A stretch of DNA of 64,000 nucleotides from Clostridiales bacterium. Lineage in GTDB: Bacteria; Bacillota; Clostridia; Christensenellales; CAG-138. The DNA lies in the NCBI GenBank assembly GCA_004557245.1, contig SFEL01000018.1:1-64000 (forward strand), in the 5' to 3' direction. Positions 8,328 to 15,985 of this stretch are shown here, piece by piece; position 1 is the first letter of the stretch, and every line of letters starts with the position of its first letter. Below the pieces are notes generated by a model that made no database searches, was not told the origin of the DNA, and saw only the letters and a program-made list of their open reading frames with translations. The translations under genes were made by a program, and so were the position numbers.

Positions 8328-8917
8328 GGCGGGTAGTGCTGCTTGCGCTCTGCGCGCTGCTTCTTTGCGGCTGCGCGAGGAACAACGACCTTGCGGATGC
8401 GCTGGTAAACAGCATAGACGTATCCGCCCCCGCGCCTACCCGGCGGCCCATAGAGATGCCCAAGGCGGAAGCAACACCCGCGCAGGAGCCGGAGCAGACC
8501 GCCGCGCCCGATACGGACGATGAAGGAGGAGTGCTGTACCTCGTCAGCCTTTATGGCGAAAGCGAGGACGCATTTGAGCTTAAGCTACGCCCCATGATAA
8601 GCCTATGTGACAAGGACCTTGAGGAAAGCATGGCGAGATACGGCCTAACCTACGACGACTTCTACGGCAACGAGGGCATGCTGGTCTGCCCGGATGAGGA
8701 GGTGTTCCACACCGCCACGGTGCTCAAGGACTCCGACGTCATATTTACGCTGCTCAACTGGGACAGCGACGAGCCCTGGGAGGACACCATACCCCTGACG
8801 GCGGAGAAGTATCTGGCATATATGCGCATGATGGCGGAGGACGGCAACTCCATGCTGGCGGAGGTCAGCACCTTCTCCGGCATGGTGACGGGGCTTGAGG
8901 AAGTATACGTACCGTAA
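8324..8917 (+). CDS. Small lipoprotein, function unknown
   Basis: 197 residues from the ATG at 8324, chosen because it overlaps the preceding stop (ATGA) and opens a proper lipoprotein signal, MRRVVLLALCALLLCGC; the open frame upstream of it is read-through of the earlier gene. After a threonine/proline/glutamate linker, the globular part (about 65-197) contains SLYGESEDAFELKLRP and FTLLNWDSDEPWEDTIP. No catalytic motif is visible. Probably co-transcribed and located with the preceding lipoprotein. Confidence 0.7.
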   Translation: MRRVVLLALCALLLCGCARNNDLADALVNSIDVSAPAPTRRPIEMPKAEATPAQEPEQTAAPDTDDEGGVLYLVSLYGESEDAFELKLRPMISLCDKDLEESMARYGLTYDDFYGNEGMLVCPDEEVFHTATVLKDSDVIFTLLNWDSDEPWEDTIPLTAEKYLAYMRMMAEDGNSMLAEVSTFSGMVTGLEEVYVP

Positions 8918-8990
8918 TAAAAAAACGCCCCCGGAAGGAGACAGACCCAAGCCGGGGGATAAATGCAAAAATTCAGAAAGGAGCTATTAT

Positions 8991-9755
8991 ATGGGACTGT
9001 TTGACAAAAAATACTGCGATATATGCGGCGAGAAGATAGGGCTTTTGGGCAACCGCAAGCTGGAAGACGGCAACCTCTGCAAGGACTGCGCCAAGAAGCT
9101 GTCGCCATGGTTTTCCGACAGGCGCAGCAGCACCGTGGCCGAGATAAAGGAGCAGCTTGAATACCGGGAGCGCAACAAGGAGGCGGTAGCCAACTTCCAC
9201 ATAACCCGGACGCTGGGCAGCAGCACCAGGATACTGCTGGACGAGGACGCACAGAAATTCATGGTGACCTACGCCCGGAACATTCAGGACGCCAATCCCG
9301 ACGTGCTGGATTACTCACAGGTGACGGGCTGCCGGGTGGACGTGGACGAGAGCCGCTCCGAGATAAAGCGGGACGGCCCCGACGGCAAGGAGGTGAGCTA
9401 TAACCCGCCCCGCTATGAGTACAGCTATGATTTCGAAGTGATAATAAGCGTCAACCATCCCTACTTCAACGAGATGAAGTTCCGCCTCAACGACAGCTCC
9501 ATAGAGATAAACAACCTGGGCAGCACCGGCCTCATGCCAAAGGCCGTAGATCCCCGCTCCAGCATGGAGTACCTCTCCTATGAAAAGCTGGGGCAGGAGA
9601 TAGTGGACGCGCTGACCCACGTGAGGGAGACTGTCCGTGAGAACATCGTCGCCGCCAAGGCCCCCAGGCAGGCGGTGATATGCCCCTGCTGCGGCGCGAA
9701 CACCTTCCCGGACGCCTCCGGCTGCTGCGAGTACTGCGGCAGCCCGGTAAAGTAG
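8991..9755 (+). CDS. DUF4428-type double zinc-ribbon protein
   Basis: 254 residues from the ATG at 8991, which has an AAAGGAG ribosome site; an in-frame ATG 96 bases upstream lacks one. The N-terminus is a DUF4428 zinc ribbon (CDICGEKIG ... CKDC, residues ~6-27), followed by a helical segment and a central beta-rich domain (about 75-215). The C-terminus is a second ribbon (CPCCGANTF ... CEYCGSP, about 226-253). Cytoplasmic; likely a scaffold or binding protein. No enzyme motif. A stem CCCCCGG/CCGGGGG (8928-8958) lies just before it and may modulate read-through from the lipoprotein genes. Confidence 0.8.
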   Translation: MGLFDKKYCDICGEKIGLLGNRKLEDGNLCKDCAKKLSPWFSDRRSSTVAEIKEQLEYRERNKEAVANFHITRTLGSSTRILLDEDAQKFMVTYARNIQDANPDVLDYSQVTGCRVDVDESRSEIKRDGPDGKEVSYNPPRYEYSYDFEVIISVNHPYFNEMKFRLNDSSIEINNLGSTGLMPKAVDPRSSMEYLSYEKLGQEIVDALTHVRETVRENIVAAKAPRQAVICPCCGANTFPDASGCCEYCGSPVK

Positions 9756-9762
9756 GGGCGAC

Positions 9763-10212
9763 ATGGCAAAGCGGAAGCGGCCCATGCTCAAATGGATAAT
9801 AATACTCGCCGCCATAACCATAATAATATGGGGCGGCGCGCTGGCCTACCGCCATTTCGTGACCGACCGGACAATGGACAAGGACGGTATGGAGAACCCG
9901 AACTATGTGCAGCAGCTTGACGGCCTGAGCTACGACATGGCGGAGCAGGCGGAAGACCTTTGCGCCCCCTGGAGCAGCGATGAGGGCTACGCTGTGGCAA
10001 TAGACGGCGAGACACTGACCCTCAGTGAAAAGGGCGGGGAGCTGTGCGCCAAGGAATACTGCGCCATCTCCGACGGCATATACCGCATATACGCCATGGA
10101 CGGCGGAAGCTTCGGCGAGTTCGATTATTTCGACTATGCCCCCGGCGTTCTGACCGGCTACATTGGCAGTGACACGGACAACCCGGTGTATGTGGAGTTT
10201 TCCCACCGATAA
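9763..10212 (+). CDS. Single-pass membrane protein, function unknown
   Basis: 149 residues. A basic start (MAKRKRPMLKW) precedes one hydrophobic helix (about 11-30, WIIILAAITIIIWGGALAY), placing the remaining ~115 residues outside the cell. That part is acidic and contains a cysteine pair (LCAKEYC). Only seven bases separate it from the DUF4428 gene, and a terminator follows, so it is the last gene of the run. Confidence 0.7.
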   Translation: MAKRKRPMLKWIIILAAITIIIWGGALAYRHFVTDRTMDKDGMENPNYVQQLDGLSYDMAEQAEDLCAPWSSDEGYAVAIDGETLTLSEKGGELCAKEYCAISDGIYRIYAMDGGSFGEFDYFDYAPGVLTGYIGSDTDNPVYVEFSHR

Positions 10213-10228
10213 AGCCGAACCAATCGAA

Positions 10229-10252
10229 AAAGCCCGCATTGCGGGCTTTTTT
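10229..10252. terminator. Bidirectional terminator
   Basis: AAAGCCCGC/GCGGGCTTT hairpin with a two-base centre (AT) and T run on the plus strand, A run on the minus side. It sits between the convergent envelope operon and the YdjI-like gene ending at 10271. Confidence 0.85.
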
Positions 10253-10270
10253 ATATGTGCCGGATCTGAG

Positions 10271-11128
10271 CTAATCCTCCGTCGCTCCCATATGGGAAGG
10301 GCGCAGAGCGGCGCTTTGCTGCAAAAGCTGCATGGTGTTTATGTCCACAACGTCCACCGAGCTCAAGGCTATGGACGCTATGGCGAGGCCCCTCTGCCCG
10401 CTCCAGCTGTCCTTGAGCGCCAGATTAAGGCTGTCGCAGAGCTCCTGAGTGCAGCCTATGAGCTGGCTTGGCCTCATGCCCTTTTCCGAGAGCAGGGCGA
10501 GGGCCCATTGCAGTGCGGATAGCAGCTCAGAGTCCATCTGCGGCGTTACGGAGCTTGAATAGTAGGCGTTGGCGTTGCCGGAGAGGTTTTTGAAGAACAG
10601 CTCAGGGTCGGCAATTCTGTAAGAATACATTCCTGCGCAGAACACGCCGCCGTCCATGTCCAGCCCGGTGTTTGGGTCCCGGAACCTGAAGGGTATGGGG
10701 GCGTTTACCTCAAAGGGGCTGCCGGGTATCTCAAGAGTATTTATGTAATACAGCCGCTGCGTCACCGGCACTATGTCGCCGCCGAACTGTGCGCGGCTCA
10801 TTATGTCGCCTATAAGGCTGCCTACGCCGCCCTTGCTGAATATGCCGGCGGATCTTTTACTGCTGAAGATGTTCTCCCCCGGCCGGTCGTATACGCCGGT
10901 TATGGCGCCGGACTCGGTAGCTATGGCGCACTGGCCGTCCGCCACTATTATCAGGGAGCCGTCGGTTATAACGTCGCCGCTGCCGCGGTTGACGCTCCGG
11001 GCGCTTTCCATCCTGACTCCTCTGGTCTGGAGCAGGCCGCCCTCCATGCTGCCGCAGCAAAAGCATTCCTTCCACTGGTCGGCGGCGGCGCTGCTCACCG
11101 CCGTGCCGAAGGCCTTTATAATGCCCAT
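10271..11128 (-). CDS. YdjI-like SPFH-domain protein (short paralogue)
   Basis: 285 residues. The opening MGIIKAFGTAVSSAAADQWK and the pattern VTQRLYYINTLEI, PIPFRF, MYSYRIADPELFF match the SPFH family annotated as virion core protein or YdjI. It is a paralogue of the longer protein at 24436-25791 but ends without zinc ribbons. In Bacillus subtilis YdjI works with YdjG and YdjH at the membrane alongside a PspA homologue. Inferred role: inner-face membrane scaffold in envelope stress. Good ribosome site (AAAGGAG) for this start. It faces the lipoprotein/AIM24 operon across a shared terminator. Confidence 0.85.
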   Translation of the reverse strand: MGIIKAFGTAVSSAAADQWKECFCCGSMEGGLLQTRGVRMESARSVNRGSGDVITDGSLIIVADGQCAIATESGAITGVYDRPGENIFSSKRSAGIFSKGGVGSLIGDIMSRAQFGGDIVPVTQRLYYINTLEIPGSPFEVNAPIPFRFRDPNTGLDMDGGVFCAGMYSYRIADPELFFKNLSGNANAYYSSSVTPQMDSELLSALQWALALLSEKGMRPSQLIGCTQELCDSLNLALKDSWSGQRGLAIASIALSSVDVVDINTMQLLQQSAALRPSHMGATED

Positions 11129-11351
11129 ATCCCGGCTCCTTTTCTTTCATAATGCCCGTTTATATATTTAATTGTAACTGAGAAGAGGGAGGGAGTCAAC
11201 AGGAAGGGGCGGCTGCTACTCCCCGCCGTCGGGACAGATGGTTTATGCGGTATGAAGCGGGCCGCACAATATATGCAGCCCGGCATCCCCGGCAATGGGG
11301 GAATATAATTTACCATCCCCCTTTTCCGGGGGCATTTTCTTATTTTGCCGC

Positions 11352-13235
11352 TTACAGCTTGTGCACATACAGCGCCCGTATGGCGTTGAGCACGGCAAGA
11401 ACCATTACGCCCACATCGGCGAATATGGCCGCCCACATGTTGGCTATGCCCAGCGCGCCAAGTATCAGGCAGAGCGCCTTTACGCCAAGGGCAAACGCTA
11501 TATTCTGGTAGACTATGCCGATGCATTTTCTGGATATCTTTATGGCCTTGGATATCTTCATGGGGTCGTCGTCCATAAGGACTATGTCGGCGGCCTCTAT
11601 GGCGGCGTCTGAACCCATAGCGCCCATGGCTATGCCTATATCCGCCCGGGAGAGTACCGGGGCGTCGTTTATGCCGTCCCCCACGAAGGCCAGCTTGCCT
11701 TTCCTGCCGGTTTCGGCAAGCAGCTTTTCCACCTCTGCTACCTTATCTGCCGGCAGCAGGTCGCTGCGGTACTGGTCTACCCCAAGCTTTTTGGCCATGT
11801 GCTCCGCAACGCGGCCCATATCGCCCGTGAGCATGACGGTCTTTTTTACGCCTATCTTCTTCAGCTCGGCTATGGCCGCCCTGGAGGTGGGCTTTTCAAC
11901 GTCGGATATAACCACGTGGCCGGCGTACTTGCCGTCTATGGCGATGTGTATTATGGTGCCTGAGCTGTGGCAGTCCATGTAATCTACGCCAAGGCGTTTC
12001 ATGAGCTTGCCGTTGCCCGCGGCCACCTCTGCGCCGTCCACCCTTGCGATGACGCCGCTGCCGCTTATCTCCTGTATGCCGGTGACCCGGTCGCGCTCTA
12101 TTTCCCTGCCGTAGGCCCTTTGCAGGCTCTTGCTGATGGGGTGGGAGGAGGCGCACTCCGCAAGCGCCGCCAGCTCAATAAGCTTTTCCTCCGGGATAGT
12201 GTTGTGGTGTATCCCGCTCACCTCAAACACGCCCCGGGTGAGTGTGCCGGTCTTGTCGAATACCACTATGCTGGTCTGGGACAGGGCCTCAAGGTAGTTG
12301 GAACCCTTTATCAGCACACCCTCCTTGCCGGCACCGCCCAATCCGGCGAAGAAGCTCAGCGGAATGCTTATCACCAGCGCGCAGGGGCAGCTGATTACCA
12401 GGAAGGTCAATGCCCGGTATACCCATATTTCCCAGCCGCCCGGCATGCCCATCATGAGATTTATAACGGGGGGCAGTATGGCGAGGGCCAATGCGCTGCA
12501 GCATACGGCAGGGGTATACGCCCGGGCGAACCTGGATATGAAGTTCTCGGAGCGGGATTTATGTGAGCTGGAATTCTCCATAAGCTCCAGTATTTTGGAT
12601 ACGGTGGATTCGCCGAAGGCCTTGGTGGTGCGAACCTTCAGCACGCCGGTGAGGTTGATGCAGCCGCTTATGATATCGTCCCCATCTTTTACGTCCCGGG
12701 GCTGGCTTTCGCCGGTGAGGGCGGCGGTGTCAAGGGAGGAGGCGCCTTCTATGACTTGGCCGTCTATGGGCACCTTTTCGCCGGGCTGCACTACTATCAC
12801 GCTGCCGGCAGGGATCTGGTCCGGATCTACCTGCTCAAGCCTGCCGTCCCTTTCGATATTGGCGTAGTCGGGACGGATATCCATCAATGCGGCGATGTTC
12901 CTGCGGCTCTTGCCCACGGCGTAGCTCTGGAACAGCTCGCCTATCTGGTAGAACAGCATTACGGATACCGCCTCGGCAAAGTCGCCGGTTTTCTCGTATA
13001 TGGCCAGAGCTATGGCGCCTACGGTGGCTACGGCCATGAGGAAGTTTTCATCGAAGACCTGATGGTTGATTATGCCCCGGAAGGCCTTTCGCAGTATATC
13101 GTAGCCTATGGTTATATAGCTTGCGGCGTAGAGCGCAGTCCCTGCCCAGCCGCCTATTTTGAACAGCTTCACCGCCGCAAGCAGCACAGCCGCTATGACT
13201 ATGCGGATAAGCATTTTTTTCTGTTTCCTGTTCAT
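11352..13235 (-). CDS. Heavy-metal P1B-type ATPase (Zn/Cd/Pb exporter)
   Basis: 627 residues, a membrane pump expelling divalent soft metals at the cost of ATP. Visible motifs: CPC in TM6 (SCPCALVIS, about residue 284), phosphorylation motif DKTGTLT (Asp near 325), HP motif (SSHPIS), hinge GDGINDAPVLSRADIG, and a final membrane stretch with FADVGVMVL, whose Asp-X-Gly pattern is typical of the Zn/Cd/Pb subgroup. It lacks the N-terminal metal-binding domain; a separate small gene 62 bases upstream encodes one. The divergent ArsR-AraC regulator next door probably controls it. Related names in other species are CadA or ZntA; the preferred metal cannot be read from sequence alone. Confidence 0.93.
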   Translation of the reverse strand: MNRKQKKMLIRIVIAAVLLAAVKLFKIGGWAGTALYAASYITIGYDILRKAFRGIINHQVFDENFLMAVATVGAIALAIYEKTGDFAEAVSVMLFYQIGELFQSYAVGKSRRNIAALMDIRPDYANIERDGRLEQVDPDQIPAGSVIVVQPGEKVPIDGQVIEGASSLDTAALTGESQPRDVKDGDDIISGCINLTGVLKVRTTKAFGESTVSKILELMENSSSHKSRSENFISRFARAYTPAVCCSALALAILPPVINLMMGMPGGWEIWVYRALTFLVISCPCALVISIPLSFFAGLGGAGKEGVLIKGSNYLEALSQTSIVVFDKTGTLTRGVFEVSGIHHNTIPEEKLIELAALAECASSHPISKSLQRAYGREIERDRVTGIQEISGSGVIARVDGAEVAAGNGKLMKRLGVDYMDCHSSGTIIHIAIDGKYAGHVVISDVEKPTSRAAIAELKKIGVKKTVMLTGDMGRVAEHMAKKLGVDQYRSDLLPADKVAEVEKLLAETGRKGKLAFVGDGINDAPVLSRADIGIAMGAMGSDAAIEAADIVLMDDDPMKISKAIKISRKCIGIVYQNIAFALGVKALCLILGALGIANMWAAIFADVGVMVLAVLNAIRALYVHKL

Positions 13236-13297
13236 ATGCCGCTCCCTTCGGAAAACAGCGCCCCTTTATTTTAAGGAGCGCAGAGATATTGTGAGTA

Positions 13298-13543
13298 TTA
13301 CAGATATATCTCGCAGTCCTCTTCCACCTTTTTGCAGTTATTGAGCACGTTCTTCATGACGGCATTGACATCGCTGCCATCTGCGAATTCCACTATCAGC
13401 TTCTGGGTCATGAAATTTACTACGGCCTTTTGGACGCCCTCGGTCCTGTTGGCGGCTTCCTCCATGAGGTTGGCGCAGTTGGCGCAGTCCACCTCGATGC
13501 GGTAGGTCTTCTTCACGGTATGCATTCTCCTCTCAAAATCCAT
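13298..13543 (-). CDS. Stand-alone heavy-metal-associated (HMA) domain protein
   Basis: 81 residues. The motif EVDCANCANLMEEA is the metal-binding CxxC of the HMA/MerP fold, followed by the usual beta-alpha-beta pattern (KAVVNFMTQKLIVEF). It probably delivers metal to, or acts as the detached N-terminal domain of, the ATPase encoded downstream on the same strand. A shorter start at 13525 (MHTVKK) is also possible; both ATGs have closely spaced purine-rich sites. Cysteine spacing CANC is as seen in zinc/cadmium pump domains. Confidence 0.88.
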   Translation of the reverse strand: MDFERRMHTVKKTYRIEVDCANCANLMEEAANRTEGVQKAVVNFMTQKLIVEFADGSDVNAVMKNVLNNCKKVEEDCEIYL

Positions 13544-13553
13544 ATCCTAATCG

Positions 13554-13579
13554 AACAATTAAGTACTTGTTTAATCGTT
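13554..13579. promoter_or_regulatory. Imperfect inverted repeat, probable metal-regulator operator
   Basis: AACAATTAA and TTAATCGTT form nine-base arms around an eight-base spacer, with one mismatch. Its size, AT-richness and place between the HMA/ATPase operon and the ArsR-AraC gene fit an ArsR/SmtB-family operator. Binding is inferred. Confidence 0.6.
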
Positions 13580-13696
13580 ATGAGAAAAGTATAATCTCAT
13601 CAGGGCTTAAAGTCAACACAGCCGCCGGCCTACCTTCTTTTTGGGCGAAAAGTCCTTCCAAACGGAACAGGCGGCGCAAGGAGGACAATATATAAT

Positions 13697-14464
13697 ATGT
13701 TGCAGCTTCCCCACCATCACCGCGACGACGACAAGACGGAGCACCTTGAGGCCTGCCTGCAAAGGGTAGAGCATTTCCAGACGGTATCCGAGCTTTTCCG
13801 CCAGCTTTCGGACAGCAGCAGGATACGCATATTCTGGCTTTTATGCCACTGCGAGGAGTGCGTGCTGAACATATCGGCGCTTATGGATATGTCCAGCCCT
13901 GCGGTATCCCACCACCTGAAGCAGCTCAAGACCAGCGGCCTGATAGTCAGCCGCAGAGAGGGCAAGGAGGTATGCTACAGGGCGGCGGACACGGAGCAGG
14001 CGAGGCTGCTGCACATTATGATAGAGCGCACCATGGAGATAGCCTGCCCAAAGGAGGATGCGGCGGAGGCAGCGGCGGTGCCCCAGTCACTGGACCCGGA
14101 CGCAAAATCCGGACAGAACCACGGCGGCTACCCCCTTGAGCAGATAGAGACCATACGCCGGGTACACGACCTGCTTACCGAGGATCTTTCCAGCAGGATC
14201 ACCATCGAGGAACTTTCCAGGCGGTTCCTCATGAACCCATCTACCATGAAGGAGCTTTTCAGGGCGGTATACGGAAGCTCAATAGCCGCCCACATAAAGG
14301 AGCACCGTATGGAAAGGGCGGCGGAATTATTAAAGGACACAGACCAAAGCATGGCGGAAATAGCCAATGGGGTGGGTTATGGGAGCCAGAGCAAATTCAC
14401 GGCCCAATTCCGAAAGGCCTACGGACTGCCGCCTACCGAATACCGCAAGCGGGTAAGAAAGTAA
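13697..14464 (+). CDS. Fused ArsR/SmtB plus AraC-type transcription regulator
   Basis: 255 residues with two DNA-binding modules. Residues ~20-125 are an ArsR/SmtB winged helix (SDSSRIRIFWLLCHCEECVLN, recognition helix SSPAVSHHLKQLK, wing VSRREGKEVCYRA), with cysteines in CHCEEC and a histidine-rich N-terminus (LPHHHRDDD) that could sense metal. Residues ~143-255 are an AraC double helix-turn-helix (ITIEELSRRFLMN, IANGVGYGSQSKFTAQFRKAYG). It faces the HMA/ATPase operon across a palindrome. I infer a metal-responsive regulator of that pump. A fusion of these two families is uncommon; the reading frame is continuous and I see no sign of a sequencing error. Good AAGGAGG site. Confidence 0.88.
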   Translation: MLQLPHHHRDDDKTEHLEACLQRVEHFQTVSELFRQLSDSSRIRIFWLLCHCEECVLNISALMDMSSPAVSHHLKQLKTSGLIVSRREGKEVCYRAADTEQARLLHIMIERTMEIACPKEDAAEAAAVPQSLDPDAKSGQNHGGYPLEQIETIRRVHDLLTEDLSSRITIEELSRRFLMNPSTMKELFRAVYGSSIAAHIKEHRMERAAELLKDTDQSMAEIANGVGYGSQSKFTAQFRKAYGLPPTEYRKRVRK

Positions 14465-14470
14465 ATATTT

Positions 14471-14636
14471 CGCAGAAGTGGCAGAGACCACTTCTGCGAG
14501 TTTTTCTCGGGTTTTGCCTCTCGCTTTCGCTCCCGGGCGGCAAAACCCGCAAAGAACGAAAACCCCTGGGTTTTCATCCGTTTTGACGCACATGTCGTCA
14601 AAGCCGGAATAAAATTAAGGGGCCGCGGCCCCTTAA
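14471..14636 (+). repeat. Modular hairpin repeat, copy A
   Basis: Starts seven bases past the regulator stop. Modules in order: M1 stem CGCAGAAGTGG/CCACTTCTGCG (14471-14498) followed by AGTTTTT, which can act as terminator; M2a stem GGGTTTTGCC/GGCAAAACCC (14509-14548) with a 20-base loop; M3 GAAAACCC/GGGTTTTC (14558-14575); M4 TGACG/CGTCA (14584-14600); M5 a perfect 22-base palindrome rich in GGGGCC (14615-14636). The same module order is found in copies B, C and D. Confidence 0.88.
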
Positions 14637-14671
14637 CAACCCTGAGGTTTTTAAGTTTTTAAATTGTTGTT

Positions 14672-15943
14672 TTACTTTCCGATATATTCGCAGCCCATGT
14701 ACTTTACCAGCACATCGGGTACCTTCACGGTGCCGTCGGGCTGCTGGTAATTCTCCAGTATGGCGGCTACGGTGCGGCCTACGGCTACGCCGGAGCCGTT
14801 GAGGGTGTGCAGCAGCTCGGGCTTGGCGCCCTTTTCCCGGCGGAAGCGTATCTGAGCGCGGCGCGCCTGGAAGTCCTCAAAGTTGGAGCAGGAGCTAATC
14901 TCCACATACCTGCCGTAGCTGGGCATCCATACCTCTATGTCGTAGGTCTTGGCGCTGGAGAAGCCCAGATCGCCTGTGGAGAGCACCACTACATGATAGG
15001 GCAGGCCGAGGCCCTGCAGCACCTTCTCGGCGTCCCGGGTCAGGGACTCCAGTTCGTTGTAGCTGTCCTCGGGCTTTGTGAACTTAACAAGCTCCACCTT
15101 GTTGAACTGATGCTGGCGGATAAGCCCGCGGGTATCGCGGCCTGCGGAGCCGGCTTCGCTGCGGAAGCAGGCGCTGTATGCGCAATACTTGATGGGCAGC
15201 TTATCGCCGTCCACTATCTCCCCCCGCAGCATGTTGGTGACGGGAACCTCGGCGGTGGGGATAAGAAAGTAATCGGTATCGGCTACCTTGAAGGCGTCCT
15301 CCTCGAATTTGGGAAGCTGGCCGGTGCCGGTCATGGAAGCCCGGTTTACCATATAGGGAGGAAATATCTCGGTATAGCCGTTGGCGGTATGGGTATCCAG
15401 ATAGTAGTTGATTATGGCGCGTTCCAGGCGGGAGCCCAAGCCCCTGTATACCGTGAAGCGGGTGCCGGTGATCTTGCCTGCGGTGGCGAAATCCAGTATG
15501 CCCAGGTTTTCACCTATGTCCCAATGCGCCTTGGGCTCGAAGTCGAACTTCGTGGGCTCTGACCAGCGGCGCACCTCTACGTTGGCCTTGTCGTCCGCCC
15601 CTTCGGGTACGGATTCGTGGGGTATGTTGGGAACGCTCATGAGCATGGACTGGAGCTCCTCGTCCATCTTTGCTATCTGGTCGTCCAGCTCCTTTACCCT
15701 TGCGCCCAGCTCCTTCATTTCGGCCATGAGGGCGGTGGTGTCCTCCCCTGCCTTCTTCATGGCGGGGACCCTGGCGGAGCCCTCGTTGCGCTTTGCCTTG
15801 AGCTGCTCTACCTCCTGCATTACTTCCCGGCGCTTCGCGTCCAGCTCCAAAAGGGCAGTGACGTCCGCGCCCTTATTGCGGCGCTTGCGCATGGCTTCCA
15901 CCAGTGCCTCGGGATTCTGACGAATACGTTTGATATCCAGCAT
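14672..15943 (-). CDS. serS: Seryl-tRNA synthetase
   Basis: 423 residues, normal for the family. It charges tRNA-Ser (and tRNA-Sec where present) with serine. The N-terminal antiparallel coiled coil (about 30-100, LDAKRREVMQEVEQLKAKRN) is the tRNA-binding arm. Class II motifs follow: TGTGQLPKFEEDAF, PTAEVPVTNMLRGEI, FRSEAGSAGRDTRGLIRQHQF (motif 2) and GSGVAVGRTVAAILENYQ (motif 3). Third gene after murA and argS on the same strand, with a 42-base gap to argS, so probably one transcript. A TTTCTTTCC stretch just upstream gives the GGAAAGAAA ribosome site. Confidence 0.97.
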   Translation of the reverse strand: MLDIKRIRQNPEALVEAMRKRRNKGADVTALLELDAKRREVMQEVEQLKAKRNEGSARVPAMKKAGEDTTALMAEMKELGARVKELDDQIAKMDEELQSMLMSVPNIPHESVPEGADDKANVEVRRWSEPTKFDFEPKAHWDIGENLGILDFATAGKITGTRFTVYRGLGSRLERAIINYYLDTHTANGYTEIFPPYMVNRASMTGTGQLPKFEEDAFKVADTDYFLIPTAEVPVTNMLRGEIVDGDKLPIKYCAYSACFRSEAGSAGRDTRGLIRQHQFNKVELVKFTKPEDSYNELESLTRDAEKVLQGLGLPYHVVVLSTGDLGFSSAKTYDIEVWMPSYGRYVEISSCSNFEDFQARRAQIRFRREKGAKPELLHTLNGSGVAVGRTVAAILENYQQPDGTVKVPDVLVKYMGCEYIGK

Positions 15944-15985
15944 TTTTCTTTCCTCCTGATGAAAGAATAAAAATAATATCGATGC

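Noticed and set aside
14419..14601. Short open frame on the minus strand across copy A (containing RMKTQ and AGFAARER), with similar peptides across copies B and D, looking like a conserved small protein.
   Set aside because: The changes between copies A, B and D alter amino acids (Gln/His, Arg/Gly, Tyr/Phe, Thr/Met/Lys) rather than third positions, and they fall in hairpin loops. There is no ribosome site. The apparent protein is a by-product of the repeated hairpins.
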